Positions 10,216 to 19,186 are shown, numbered from the stretch's first letter. The stretch: DNA of 64,000 nucleotides from Shimia sediminis (GCF_003990645.1 NZ_RYZK01000006.1:62001-126000), one strand, 5' to 3'. The notes: generated by a model not told the origin, from the letters alone. Numbers and translations are program-made.

Positions 10216-11265
10216 TCAGCCCGGGCTGGCTGTTCCGCCCAGCGCACGGGCCTGGGCAAAGGACAACAGGCGGCGGGATTTTTCGTCCCAGAGATGCAGA
10301 CGGGCGTTGCCAAGGCTTTGGCGGATGGTCATGCGATTGCCCTCGGCCAGTTCCCTGTTGTCGCGCAGCACTTCGGGCAGGCGATAGAACGGGATGCGGC
10401 TGTAGAGGTGGTGCACATGGTGGATACCGATATTGGCGCTGAACCACTGCAGCGTGGCAGGCATCACGTAGTGCGAGCTGCCATGCAGGGCGGCATCATG
10501 CATTTGCCAGTTCTCGTCCGTGTCCCATTGCGTGGTCTCGAACTGGTGCTGGACATAGAACAGCCACATGCCTGCAGTGGCGGCCAGAAGGGTCGAGGGC
10601 AGGAAGATCAAAAGCACCGGCATCAGCCCACCGAAATACAAAACCAGCGTCAGGCAGACAAAGATCGAGATATTGGTGCCCATGGCGCTGATCCAGTAGC
10701 GGCGGCTGTCCATCAGGCCAAAGGGCAGACGGTTTTGCAGCAGGAACAGATAGCCCGGCCCAAAGCCGAACAGGACAACAGGGTGGCGATACAGGCGATA
10801 GCCCAGTTTCTGCGATCGGCTCAGGCCCTGATACTCGGCCACGGTCTTGGTATGGATGTCACCGATGCCGCGTCGTGTCAGATTGCCGGCGGAACTGTGG
10901 TGGATGGAATGGGTACGCCGCCAGACGTCATACGGCGTGAGGGTGAGCACCCCCAGCACGCGCCCCAGCCAGTCGCTGGCTTTGCGGCTGCTGAAAAACG
11001 CACCATGGCCGCAATCATGCTGGATCGCGAAAAGCCGCAGGAGAAATCCCGCGTTGCACAGGGAGATCGCCAGTGTCAGCCAGTAGCTGACAGACAGCGA
11101 CCACCAGGCCAGCGCCCATAGGGCGACAAAAGGCCCGAGGGTGATGGCGAGCTCGTAAACGCTGCGCAGGAGGCTGGGCTCGCGGTATTTCGAGAGGACT
11201 TTGACCCATTCTTTCGGGTCGCGTGTCTGAGAGACGTGCGGTGTAGAGTCGGAGATATCGAACAT
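10216..11265 (-). CDS. Membrane fatty acid desaturase
   Basis: A 349-residue integral membrane di-iron desaturase. The three histidine boxes are complete: HDCGH (83-87), HSIHH (119-123) and HHVHH (282-286). Four hydrophobic segments lie at about 38-80 and 195-238. The pattern and the HHVHHLYSRIPFY end are those of acyl-lipid desaturases of the omega-6/delta-12 type, which insert double bonds into membrane lipid acyl chains. I start at the ATG at 11265 (MFDISDSTPH); the frame extends upstream to 11373, but that extension looks non-coding. Regiospecificity cannot be assigned from sequence alone. Confidence 0.8.
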   Translation of the reverse strand: MFDISDSTPHVSQTRDPKEWVKVLSKYREPSLLRSVYELAITLGPFVALWALAWWSLSVSYWLTLAISLCNAGFLLRLFAIQHDCGHGAFFSSRKASDWLGRVLGVLTLTPYDVWRRTHSIHHSSAGNLTRRGIGDIHTKTVAEYQGLSRSQKLGYRLYRHPVVLFGFGPGYLFLLQNRLPFGLMDSRRYWISAMGTNISIFVCLTLVLYFGGLMPVLLIFLPSTLLAATAGMWLFYVQHQFETTQWDTDENWQMHDAALHGSSHYVMPATLQWFSANIGIHHVHHLYSRIPFYRLPEVLRDNRELAEGNRMTIRQSLGNARLHLWDEKSRRLLSFAQARALGGTASPG

Positions 11266-11530
11266 GCGCCTGTTTTTCAAAGGTCCGGGGACATCCCCTG
11301 CAGATGCCCTACACGAAGTCACCCGTTTCGCAAATGCGCGATTGCGGCACAGGGGGCAGTTTATTGCCCTCACGGCAACTTTTTGCCGCCAAACTCGGCC
11401 AAAGGCACCGGTTGCCGCCCGATGCGGGCGTCGGAATCCATGCCCGCCTGCCGCTGTGCGACACAGAAATCGTCGATTGTGCGATTGCCCAAAACGAGCG
11501 CATCTGACGACCGTAAGACCCTGTCATTGG

Positions 11531-12241
11531 CTAGAGTTGTGGTCTTCGCCCTTGCTCTTCCACATGAAGATAAGCCATCGAAAGGATGGTTGCCGTCAGA
11601 GCGCTGTTGAAGAGGCCCAAGATGGTAATGGTGACGGACCAGAGCGCGTTGATTGGTGTCACTTGCGCAAAAGCCTGTGGCTCAGGGGGAATGATCCCCT
11701 TGTTCTGCAACACGATGACCAGAGAAAACAGGCATACCCCATAAAGACCGGGCCCGAGGATCAGCCTCCACAGGACAAACCAAAAGCTTTGGCGTGAGCG
11801 CCGGAGGGCTGCGCGCAGTCCCACTGATGTTCCCACGGTCGCCGCCGGGATCATTGTGCCGAACAGAGCGAGGAAGAGACCAAACGCAACCAACATTATG
11901 AGCGTGGAATATCCTGCCGCCGAAGTTCCATACGGTTCGTTCAGCGCGTTGAACGAAACGAAAAAGACCACCACAATTGCGGCAACAGGAAGCCCGTAGG
12001 CAAACCAGAAGTTAAAGGTCGGCTTACCGCCCGGTGGTATGCTGCCGAACGCCGACACACGGATGCCTTTGAGCGTGGTGAAGTGGAAGTTGAAGATCAA
12101 AAAACCATAGACAAAGAATTTTGGTACAAGGCCTTTGATGGCGCTGGTGGCTGCCCAGATGTCGAAGGCAAACAAGATAACCGATGTTGCCAGGATAAAC
12201 TGCCAATAGACACGGAATAGTTGAAGGGCGTATTTGTACAT
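11531..12241 (-). CDS. Polytopic membrane protein of unknown function
   Basis: A 236-residue protein starting MYKYALQLFRVYWQFILATS. It has about five or six hydrophobic segments, at roughly 12-30, 35-48, 75-98, 110-135, 150-180 and 200-225. Between segments four and five lies a basic stretch (GLRAALRRSRQSFWFVLWR) like those seen in amphipathic coupling helices. The composition is less GC-rich than that of neighbouring genes. A TTG at 12271 would add ten residues; the ATG is preferred. I recognise no family. The 265 bp downstream of its stop, up to the desaturase start, contain only promoter-length sequence with no gene I can support. Confidence 0.6.
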   Translation of the reverse strand: MYKYALQLFRVYWQFILATSVILFAFDIWAATSAIKGLVPKFFVYGFLIFNFHFTTLKGIRVSAFGSIPPGGKPTFNFWFAYGLPVAAIVVVFFVSFNALNEPYGTSAAGYSTLIMLVAFGLFLALFGTMIPAATVGTSVGLRAALRRSRQSFWFVLWRLILGPGLYGVCLFSLVIVLQNKGIIPPEPQAFAQVTPINALWSVTITILGLFNSALTATILSMAYLHVEEQGRRPQL

Positions 12242-12377
12242 CGGACCGGATGAGTTGGGTACGTGCGGCAATAGACTCGCCGTATCAGCCAGTTACCTCA
12301 TCTTGGAACTCGCCACAATCGGGTATTGCCTTTACCGTTCACCTTTACAGATTTTGAATTCTATCCCGGAATTCAGA

Positions 12378-13817
12378 CTACTGCCGCCCGATCAGCGCTG
12401 CGTAAAAGTTGATGCCCGCCTGGATGTTGTCGATCGACAGGCGCTCGTCGATGCCGTGAAAGCGGGTGAGGTCGTCGCCGGTGATCTGGAAGGGGTTGAT
12501 GCGATAGGCGGCGTCGGCGGCCTTGGCATAGTGGCGCGCGTCGGTGGCGGCGATGGTCAGGCCGGGCACGGTGGCGATGGGGCCAAAGGCGTCGCGGATT
12601 GCGGCCTGAATGTCGAGGTAGCCGGGGCCGGAGCTGTCTGAGACCGGTGACGCGGGCGAAGCAAATTCGCGGTTCACCTCGATCTCGATGCTGTCGTCGT
12701 CAATCGCGTCGCGCACGTGCTCGATGATGCTGTCGACGGTGTCGCGCGGATGGATGCGGAAGTTGATGGTGGCCACGGCGCGGGTGGGCAGGATGTTTTC
12801 CTTGGGCGAGCCTTCGAGCATGGTGGGCGCGGTGGTGGTGCGCAGCATGGCGTCGGTGGAGGGCGAGCCGGAGAGGATACCGGTCAGCACCGGATCAAAC
12901 AGCCAGCGGTTGGCAAAAATCGCGCGTTTGTCGAGTGAGAAATGACGGCCCAGCGCGTCGAAGAATTCCGCCGAGACGCCGGTCAGGCCGCCGGGTACGG
13001 GGTTCTTCTGAAGGCGGTACACAGCGCCTGCCAGCTTGCCCACGGCGGTGTCACGCGGCGGCATTGAGGAATGTCCGCCGCCCGAGGTGGCGACGAGTTT
13101 CAGCGTCACGTAGCCTTTTTCCGAGAGGTTGATGCTGGCCACCGGCACGTCGAGGCCGGGAATGATGTCGTCCAGCACGAAAGAGCCTTCGTCCAGCGCC
13201 CAGGCGAGGCGGATGTTGTTGGTGTTGAGATAGTCGGCAACGGCCTGTGCGCCCTTGCCGCCGGTTTCCTCATCGCCGCCAAAGCTGAAATAGATCGTGC
13301 GTTTGGGGGTGAAGCCATCGGCGATCAACTGTTCGACCACGGCGACCATGGTGATCAGCGCGCCCTTGTTGTCGAGCGTGCCGCGGCCCCAGACATAGCC
13401 GTCTTCGACCACGCCGCCATAGGGCGGGTAGGTCCATTTGATGAAGGACGCGATTGGGACCACGTCGTAATGGGCTGCCAGCAGCACCGGTTGCAAGTCT
13501 GGATCACTGCCCTGCCATTTGTAGAGCGGGGTCACCGGGTCCAACTCGACCCGCTCCATCGTGGCGTGGAAGCCGGGGTAGCTGGTGGCGAGAAAGTCGA
13601 GGAAGGCGCGGAAATCGGGGCGCGTCATGTCGGTGGAGTCGGTTTCGAACTGCACCGCGCGGGCCAGTGTCGCCACGGTCTTGTCGAGGTCGGCGTCAAA
13701 GATGAAGCGCTCGGATTGGGTCACGGTTTCGGGTTTGTACATCATGGTTCTGATGCCGATCACCGCCACCAGTGCCACGACAATCAGCAACAGCCCTGCC
13801 AGAATACGTTTCATCAT
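12378..13817 (-). CDS. M20 family zinc metallopeptidase (PM20D1/carboxypeptidase S-like)
   Basis: A 479-residue peptidase with an N-terminal membrane anchor or signal (residues 4-24, MKRILAGLLLIVVALVAVIG). The M20 metal-binding pattern is complete: His116 and Asp118 (AAHYDVVP), bridging Asp149 (GTLDNKG), the catalytic Glu pair 183-184 (GDEETGG), Asp209 (ALDEGSF) and a C-terminal His in TDARHYAKAAD. The dimerisation domain lies in the middle. The family hydrolyses or forms N-acyl amino acids and cleaves dipeptides; the anchor places this enzyme on the periplasmic side. It is divergent from the enolase-superfamily gene at 13989, with 171 bp between them. Confidence 0.85.
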   Translation of the reverse strand: MMKRILAGLLLIVVALVAVIGIRTMMYKPETVTQSERFIFDADLDKTVATLARAVQFETDSTDMTRPDFRAFLDFLATSYPGFHATMERVELDPVTPLYKWQGSDPDLQPVLLAAHYDVVPIASFIKWTYPPYGGVVEDGYVWGRGTLDNKGALITMVAVVEQLIADGFTPKRTIYFSFGGDEETGGKGAQAVADYLNTNNIRLAWALDEGSFVLDDIIPGLDVPVASINLSEKGYVTLKLVATSGGGHSSMPPRDTAVGKLAGAVYRLQKNPVPGGLTGVSAEFFDALGRHFSLDKRAIFANRWLFDPVLTGILSGSPSTDAMLRTTTAPTMLEGSPKENILPTRAVATINFRIHPRDTVDSIIEHVRDAIDDDSIEIEVNREFASPASPVSDSSGPGYLDIQAAIRDAFGPIATVPGLTIAATDARHYAKAADAAYRINPFQITGDDLTRFHGIDERLSIDNIQAGINFYAALIGRQ

Positions 13818-13988
13818 GATCCACTCCTCCGCTGGTCAAGAGCCTGCCCATTGCGGCGCGTGCTGTCACGGCTGACTTGGCGTCAAAAACCTGTCGAATT
13901 CGGCCATAGACGACAAATGCCTGACGCATTCAGCCTTGCACCGGGTCAATGGCAGGCTACCGTGAGGGCACAAAAAGGGAGAGAACCT

Positions 13989-15221
13989 ATGCGCGTGCAA
14001 GAGTTGGACGTCATCATCACGGCCCCACCGGCCCCCGGTTGGGGTGGGCGGTACTGGATCTTTGTGAAGGTCACCAGCGACACGGGCGTGGTGGGCTGGG
14101 GCGAGTGCTATGCGTCTTCGGTTTCACCCGAGGCCATGGGGCCGGTGATCCGTGATGTGTTCGAGCGGTATTTCTTTGGAGAAAACCCCGAAAACATCGA
14201 GCGTATCTTTCGACGCACCTATTCCTCGGGGTTCACGCAGCGCCCTGATCTGACGGTGATGGGGGCCTATTCGGGGCTGGAAATGGCGTGCTGGGATATG
14301 GTGGGCAAGGATCGCGACCGCCCGGTCTATGCGCTGATCGGTGGTAAGATGAACGACCGGCTGCGGGCCTATACCTATCTCTACCCCCTGCCCGATCAGG
14401 ACATCAACACCTTCTGGTCCTCGCCCGAGATGGCGGCGGAAAGCGCAGCTGCTGCGGTCGACAAGGGCTATACGGCGGTGAAGTTTGATCCCGCCGGCCC
14501 CTATACCATGCGCGGCGGCCATATGCCCGCGATGAATGACATCACCAAGTCGGTGGCGTTCTGCAAAGCCATTCGCGAGGCTGTGGGCGACAAGGCAGAT
14601 CTGTTGTTCGGCACCCATGGGCAGTTCACCACGGCGGGGGCGATCCGGCTGGGCACGGCGCTGGAGCCCTATTCGCCCCTGTGGTTCGAAGAGCCGATCC
14701 CGCCGGACAATTATGCCGAGATGGCCAAGGTCGCGCGCGGGGTCACCACACCTGTGGCCACGGGCGAGCGGCTGACCACCAAGGCCGAGTTTGCCGAGGT
14801 GCTGCGTCAGGGTGCGGCCACGATCCTGCAACCGGCGCTGGGGCGTGCGGGCGGCATCTGGGAGATGAAAAAGGTCGCGGCCATTGCCGAGGTCTATAAC
14901 GCCCAGATGGCGCCGCATCTCTATGCCGGGCCCATTGAGTGGGCCGCCAATATCCAGCTGGGCGTGTCGATCCCCAACTGTCTGCTGGTCGAAAGCATCG
15001 AGACAGATTTTCACTATGGGCTGATCAAGTCGTCGTTCCGGGTGGAAGACGGATTCATCGAGGCTCCGACGGAACCCGGTCTGGGCATTGAAGTGGACGA
15101 GGATCTGGCCCGTGCGCATCCGTGGACCGGCACCGGGCTGCATCTGGAAATGCAGGATGCGCCTTGTAACTATGCTGAGGGCAACAATTTCGAAGGTGGC
15201 GCACCGCCGATCGAGGACTAG
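13989..15221 (+). CDS. Mandelate racemase/muconate lactonizing enzyme family protein
   Basis: A 410-residue enolase-superfamily protein, probably an acid-sugar dehydratase or cycloisomerase. The N-terminal capping domain (1-125) is followed by the barrel with Lys165 (AVKFDPAG), Glu234 (WFEEPIPP), Glu260 (ATGERL) and His310 (MAPHLYAG). The position where the first metal ligand (Asp or Glu) is usually found reads LLFGTHGQFTT, with no acidic residue. The start is the ATG at 13989 preceded by GGGAGAG; the frame runs on upstream to 13071, but that part is antisense to the M20 peptidase. It is followed 7 bp later by the acetyltransferase gene, so the two are probably co-transcribed. The substrate is unknown. 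Confidence 0.75.
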   Translation: MRVQELDVIITAPPAPGWGGRYWIFVKVTSDTGVVGWGECYASSVSPEAMGPVIRDVFERYFFGENPENIERIFRRTYSSGFTQRPDLTVMGAYSGLEMACWDMVGKDRDRPVYALIGGKMNDRLRAYTYLYPLPDQDINTFWSSPEMAAESAAAAVDKGYTAVKFDPAGPYTMRGGHMPAMNDITKSVAFCKAIREAVGDKADLLFGTHGQFTTAGAIRLGTALEPYSPLWFEEPIPPDNYAEMAKVARGVTTPVATGERLTTKAEFAEVLRQGAATILQPALGRAGGIWEMKKVAAIAEVYNAQMAPHLYAGPIEWAANIQLGVSIPNCLLVESIETDFHYGLIKSSFRVEDGFIEAPTEPGLGIEVDEDLARAHPWTGTGLHLEMQDAPCNYAEGNNFEGGAPPIED

Positions 15222-15228
15222 CCCCGAT

Positions 15229-15780
15229 ATGCGCAGTGAGCGGGACAAGATGGCGGCAGGTGAGTGGTACACCTGTCTGGATGACGAACTGGAGGCGATG
15301 CGTCAGACCGCGCGATCTGCCGTGCATCAGCACAACACCTTGCCGCCAGAGCAACGCGGGGCGATGGGGCCGGACCTCGCCCGGCTGCTGCGCGTGGGCG
15401 ACGCCTATATCGAGGCGCCGTTTCATTGCGCCTATGGCGTCAACATTACGTTGGGCCATCAGGTCTATCTGAATGCGGGCTGCACCATTCTGGACTGCGC
15501 GACCGTCTCCATTGGAGACCAGTGCCAGTTCGGGCCAAACGTGCAGATTTACTGTGCGGAACACCACAAGGATCCGGTCAAGCGCAACGTTGAGGGGCTG
15601 GAAAAGGCCCTGCCCGTGCGGATCGGCAACCGTGTCTGGGTTGGCGGCGGCGCGATCATTCTGGCGGGTGTCACCATTGGAGATGGTGCGGTCATCGGGG
15701 CTGGCAGTGTTGTCACAAAAGACGTGGCCGCGGGCACAGTTGTCGTGGGCAATCCGGGGCGGGTTTTGGAGCAGGGTTGA
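15229..15780 (+). CDS. Sugar O-acetyltransferase, maltose acetyltransferase (Maa)/LacA family
   Basis: A 183-residue left-handed beta-helix acetyltransferase. The N-terminal Maa domain (MAAGEWYTCLDDELEAMR, about 8-25) precedes hexapeptide repeats. The catalytic histidine is in the YCAEHHKD motif (His112/113), and the closing repeats (IILAGVTIGDGAVIGAGSVV) are intact. The family transfers acetyl from acetyl-CoA to the 6-OH of glucose-type sugars or galactosides. The start ATG at 15229 lies 7 bp after the stop of the MR/MLE gene; the longer frame from 15088 overlaps that gene. No transporter for the presumed sugar acid is adjacent. Confidence 0.8.
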   Translation: MRSERDKMAAGEWYTCLDDELEAMRQTARSAVHQHNTLPPEQRGAMGPDLARLLRVGDAYIEAPFHCAYGVNITLGHQVYLNAGCTILDCATVSIGDQCQFGPNVQIYCAEHHKDPVKRNVEGLEKALPVRIGNRVWVGGGAIILAGVTIGDGAVIGAGSVVTKDVAAGTVVVGNPGRVLEQG

Positions 15781-15905
15781 GCCTGCGGCGGGGTGATACT
15801 AGCATCAGTGAGCCGGACAGATTGCAGATCTCGTAACTTGCGTCGCCAGAGGCCTGGCCAGTTGCCTTGTGGGAACAGGCGCGCCCTGCCAGTACGGCAT
15901 GGGAC

Positions 15906-16559
15906 CTATTCGTAATCCACCACTGTGCTGGCGGACAGGATGTAGGTCGAGGACACTGGCGCGATACCATCGCTGAAGTTGATGGCCTGACGGTTCAGGT
16001 CGGCGGTCAACGCGCCCTCGACCCAGACCGCCGAAAACAGGCCGTCGACCTCGATCCCGTCTGCATAGGTCACATGCACCACCTGATTTGCCGGGGGGGC
16101 CGGGGTGTGGATGCAGGCCCCGATTGTCGGCACCAGCAGAAACTCGATCACCTTTTGTCCATCAAACTCGAGCGGCAGCACATAGCCCGGAATGCGGACG
16201 TTTTCGCCGATCAGTTCCTCATTGGGCGAGGTGTTGGCCTTGGTGCGGGCCTTGATCAGGATATCACGCTTTTCCATGAGATCCTGAAAGTCATGCCCGG
16301 CCTCGGCCAGCCGGTCCATGGCGCCCTCGGCCAGTTCGCGAAACTCGGGGTTTTGCTGTTGCTCGGCCGAGGCGGTGGTCCACTTGAGCTGAACCCGCAG
16401 GTCGGTCATTTCCTCGTAGGTCAGGTATTCAAAGGGGTTCTCCACCTCTTCCACCTCGGGCTGGAGATCACCCCAGCCGATCTCTTTCGGCTCTGCGGCC
16501 AAGGAGGGCCCTGCCAGCGCAAGAGAGATCAGGAGGGTCAGCGCTGGCAGGTGTTTCAT
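15906..16559 (-). CDS. Periplasmic DUF3299 protein of a probable zinc ABC system
   Basis: A 217-residue protein with a signal peptide (residues 1-21, cleavage near SLA-AE). The mature part has a helical N-terminal half and a C-terminal half matching the DUF3299 fold: RIPGYVLPLEFDGQKV then FLLVPTIGACIHTPAPPANQ, with Cys and His in GACIHTP and a final YILSASTVVDYE. It is the last gene of a three-gene minus-strand operon with the permease (10 bp upstream) and ATPase. The same trio occurs in the zinc-regulated Zrg-type transporter of vibrios as I remember it. Role inferred: an outside partner of the permease in metal handling. Confidence 0.75.
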   Translation of the reverse strand: MKHLPALTLLISLALAGPSLAAEPKEIGWGDLQPEVEEVENPFEYLTYEEMTDLRVQLKWTTASAEQQQNPEFRELAEGAMDRLAEAGHDFQDLMEKRDILIKARTKANTSPNEELIGENVRIPGYVLPLEFDGQKVIEFLLVPTIGACIHTPAPPANQVVHVTYADGIEVDGLFSAVWVEGALTADLNRQAINFSDGIAPVSSTYILSASTVVDYE

Positions 16560-16568
16560 GTCACTCTC

Positions 16569-17909
16569 TCACAGTCTCAGGTTCAGCCCGTCGTTGACGG
16601 TCACGCGATAGACGCGCAGGGCGGGCAGCAGGCTCGACGCCACCCCAACCGCGAAGATCACCCCAAGGAGCCGCAGCTCAGACACCACGGGCAGGCCCGG
16701 CGCGAGGTCGATCCCCACGCGTTCAGACAATATCGGAGCCGAGACCGTCTGCACAAGATAGAGGATCACCACACCCCCCAGAAGTCCCGCGATTGTGATC
16801 AGGGCCGCTTCGACAAAGAGCAGCGCACCGATCTTGCCGGGTGTGGCCCCGACGGCGCGCAGGATGGCAAACTCGCGGCGGCGCGCCTCGAGCGTGGCCG
16901 AGAGCATGGTGAGCATGCCCAGGATACCTGCCACCACAACGGCCATGGCGACGATGCGCAGGGTGCGTTCGGCGATGCCGGTGATCGACCACAGCTGCAG
17001 CAGCGCCGCGCCGGGCAGAACGGCGGTCAGCGGCTCGTCCTCGTACTCGGCAATCCAGCGCTGCACCGAGAGGGTCTGGGATTTCGAGGTCAGGCCGATG
17101 AAGACGGCGTTGATCTGATCCGGAGTAGCGCCGTGGTCATGAGGGTCGTGGTCGTGGGCGTCATGGTCATGGGTGTCGTGCTCGTCGGCGTGGTCATGGC
17201 TGTCGTGCTCGTTGGTGTGATCATCTTCCGTCAGCTCTGTTGCCATCATCCCCTCAAGCGGATCAGCGGCGGGTTTGTCGGTCACATGCAACAGGGCAAA
17301 CCCACTGAGGGGGACATAGATCATCCGGTCAACCGGGGTGCCGGTCGCAGCCAAAATGCCGGTTATGGTAAAGGGGTGGTCATCGTGATCTTCGCTGCGC
17401 ACCGGGCCAGAGCCATGGGCAGCGATCAGCGTCCCGCCAACCGAAAGCCCCGTGCTGCGCGCCACTTCGGCGCCCAGAATGGCGGATTCAGTGCCATCGA
17501 ACCCAACGCCATCCACCAGCGTCAGCTGTTGCCCTTTGCCATAGCTGAAATGTTCAAAATAGGCCTCGGTCGTGCCGATAATGGGAAAGTCGCGATAGGT
17601 GTCACCCATCGCCAACGGCACCGCCCATTCGGTTTGGGGCAGTGCCTGGAGGTTTTCATAGGTTTCCCAGCCAAGGCTGTTCGAGGTGAAGCCGACGCCA
17701 TAGGCCGTGGCCAGCAGGATCTGCAGGTCACTGCCGCGCGATCCCACGATCAGATCGACACCGGAAATGGTGCTGGCAAAGCCCTCGCGGGCGGCGTCAC
17801 GCAGGCGTTCGATCCCGAGGATCAGCGCCACAGACAGCGCAATCGCCAGCACCGTCAGAGCCAGAGAAAAGCGGCGGTTGGCCAGGGAGAGACAGGCGAG
17901 TTTCAGCAT
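16569..17909 (-). CDS. FtsX/MacB-like ABC transporter permease with histidine-rich loop
   Basis: A 446-residue permease. One membrane helix lies near the N-terminus (17-33), then a large periplasmic domain, then three C-terminal helices (about 325-350, 370-395, 415-435), the FtsX/MacB topology. Residues 229-260 are an Asp/His-rich loop with 11 histidines in 29 residues (H-D, H-D-H units between 231 and 259). Such loops chelate Zn2+ or similar metals. The loop sits in the periplasmic domain, so it would act outside the membrane. Its start overlaps the ATPase stop by 7 nt. With the DUF3299 protein and the Zur-like box upstream of the operon, zinc is the likely substrate. Confidence 0.8.
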   Translation of the reverse strand: MLKLACLSLANRRFSLALTVLAIALSVALILGIERLRDAAREGFASTISGVDLIVGSRGSDLQILLATAYGVGFTSNSLGWETYENLQALPQTEWAVPLAMGDTYRDFPIIGTTEAYFEHFSYGKGQQLTLVDGVGFDGTESAILGAEVARSTGLSVGGTLIAAHGSGPVRSEDHDDHPFTITGILAATGTPVDRMIYVPLSGFALLHVTDKPAADPLEGMMATELTEDDHTNEHDSHDHADEHDTHDHDAHDHDPHDHGATPDQINAVFIGLTSKSQTLSVQRWIAEYEDEPLTAVLPGAALLQLWSITGIAERTLRIVAMAVVVAGILGMLTMLSATLEARRREFAILRAVGATPGKIGALLFVEAALITIAGLLGGVVILYLVQTVSAPILSERVGIDLAPGLPVVSELRLLGVIFAVGVASSLLPALRVYRVTVNDGLNLRL

Positions 17910-18625
17910 GATGCGCCCTCGGCCTGCGGGACAGTGTTGAGGGCGGTGAACTCGAGGCTGCGCGAAAACGACGGCTCGAGTGTGCGGTCATGGCTGACGA
18001 ACAACAGCGCTGCGGCGCTTTTTTTGCACTCGGACAGGAACAGATCGACGAACTCTGCCTTGAGGTCACTGTCGAGCGCCGACGTCGGTTCATCCGCGAG
18101 CACAAGGTCGGGGGACCCGATCAGGGCACGGGCGGCAGCCACGCGTTGTTGCTGACCGACGCTGAGGTCGCCGGGACGGCGGCGCAGCATGGCCTGATCC
18201 CCCAGCCCGAACCCGGCGAGCAGGTCGCGCGCGGCGGTTTCGGCATTGCCGCCGCCAGCCCGCGCCCGGCGGGTCGGTGAAAAACGGCAGGGCAAGAGCA
18301 CATTGTCGAGCACGGACAGATAGGGCACGAGGTTGAAGACCTGAAAGACAATGCCCAGATGATCGGCCCGCAGCTGGTCGCGGGCGGCGCTGCGCATGGC
18401 ACCGATATCCTGCCCCGCGACAGACACCATGCCGGGTTGTGTCTCGATCACCCCGGCAATCGCGGACAGAAGCGTGGATTTGCCGCTGCCGCTGGGCCCG
18501 CGCAGGAACACCGACTCGCCCGCCGAAATGGTCAGGTCCCTGATCGACAGGACCGGCGCCGTTGTACGCGGCCACGCATAGCTGAGATCGCGAATCGCGA
18601 GAACGTGCATTGGCTGATCAGACAT
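17903..18625 (-). CDS. ABC transporter ATP-binding protein (MacB/LolD type)
   Basis: A 240-residue ATPase, the first gene of the operon. Walker A is GPSGSGKS (43-50), the Q-loop is FQVFNLVPYLSV (94-105), the signature is LSVGQQQR (154-161), Walker B is VLADEP (175-180), and the H-loop is SHDRT. The signature has V in place of the usual G of LSGGQQQR. The sequence groups with ATPases that pair with FtsX/MacB permeases (MacB, LolD), which move substrates by mechanotransmission rather than classical import. A Zur-like operator lies 67-84 bp upstream of its start codon. Confidence 0.85.
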   Translation of the reverse strand: MSDQPMHVLAIRDLSYAWPRTTAPVLSIRDLTISAGESVFLRGPSGSGKSTLLSAIAGVIETQPGMVSVAGQDIGAMRSAARDQLRADHLGIVFQVFNLVPYLSVLDNVLLPCRFSPTRRARAGGGNAETAARDLLAGFGLGDQAMLRRRPGDLSVGQQQRVAAARALIGSPDLVLADEPTSALDSDLKAEFVDLFLSECKKSAAALLFVSHDRTLEPSFSRSLEFTALNTVPQAEGASC

Positions 18626-18691
18626 GGCGTTTTACCGAGTGCTCCCAAGGGTCATGTGCGCCTGCATCCGGTTTGGTGGACTGGCTTGAAT

Positions 18692-18709
18692 ATAATGTAA
18701 TAACATATC
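18692..18709. promoter_or_regulatory. Candidate Zur (zinc uptake regulator) operator
   Basis: The 18-mer ATAATGTAATAACATATC is an imperfect palindrome with ATGT/ACAT arms. Against the Zur consensus as I remember it, GATATGTTATAACATATC, it matches 14 of 18 positions. It lies in an AT-rich island between the ABC ATPase (start 18625, -) and the ArsR gene (start 18857, +), close enough to the ATPase start to cover its promoter. Confidence 0.5.
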
Positions 18710-18856
18710 ATTTCATTTTGCCAAGTTGTTGATGTTTTGTGCGCGCCTCAGGATGAAAAGCACAGATCCTGGCGTTGTCGCGTCATATCACAGTCAATCT
18801 CGCCATGCTGAAAAAGCCATGTTATACCCAAGGAAAGACCATAGGAAGACGCGCAC

Positions 18857-19183
18857 GTGAATATGCAGACACCCCCTGCCCCGCCTGCGGAAATGGCGCG
18901 CAGCGCCGCTGCAGCCGCAGCCTATCTTAAGACGCTGGCCCACGAAGGACGGCTGATGATCCTGTGCCATCTCGGCTCGGGTGAAAAGTCGGTGGGCGAG
19001 TTGGAGAGCCTGTTGGAAATCCGTCAGGCCGCGGTCAGCCAGATGCTGGCACGGCTGCGCGAAGAGGGGCTGGTGAGCACGCGGCGCGATGGCAAGACGA
19101 TCTATTACAGTCTGGCCGACAACAACACGTCGGAAGTGATTGGTATGCTCTATCGGTTGTTCTGCGGACCGGCCGAGGGTTAA
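18857..19183 (+). CDS. ArsR-family repressor, probable persulfide sensor (SqrR/BigR type)
   Basis: A 108-residue winged-helix regulator (helix-turn-helix about 47-68, RQAAVSQMLARLREEGLV). It has exactly two cysteines, Cys37 (LMILCHLG) and Cys103 (YRLFCGP), 66 residues apart. SqrR (Cys41/Cys107) and BigR have the same spacing and form a tetrasulfide bridge with reactive sulfur. The sequence also shows RQAAVSQ and the TIYYSL strand typical of that subgroup. No arsenic-type CxC motif exists. The start is a GTG at 18857, with GGAAGA upstream at good spacing; an ATG two codons later is the alternative. The helicase gene follows after 3 bp, so the two may be co-transcribed. Confidence 0.75.
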   Translation: MNMQTPPAPPAEMARSAAAAAAYLKTLAHEGRLMILCHLGSGEKSVGELESLLEIRQAAVSQMLARLREEGLVSTRRDGKTIYYSLADNNTSEVIGMLYRLFCGPAEG

Positions 19184-19186
19184 GAG

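Noticed and set aside
17100-17245. Short tandem DNA repeats resembling a CRISPR or minisatellite
   Set aside because: The repeats are in-frame His-Asp codons of the permease loop; there are no spacers and no cas genes.
15867-18155. 762-residue plus-strand open frame across the ABC operon
   Set aside because: It is a shadow of the DUF3299, permease and ATPase genes, which carry signal peptide, membrane and Walker motifs on the other strand.
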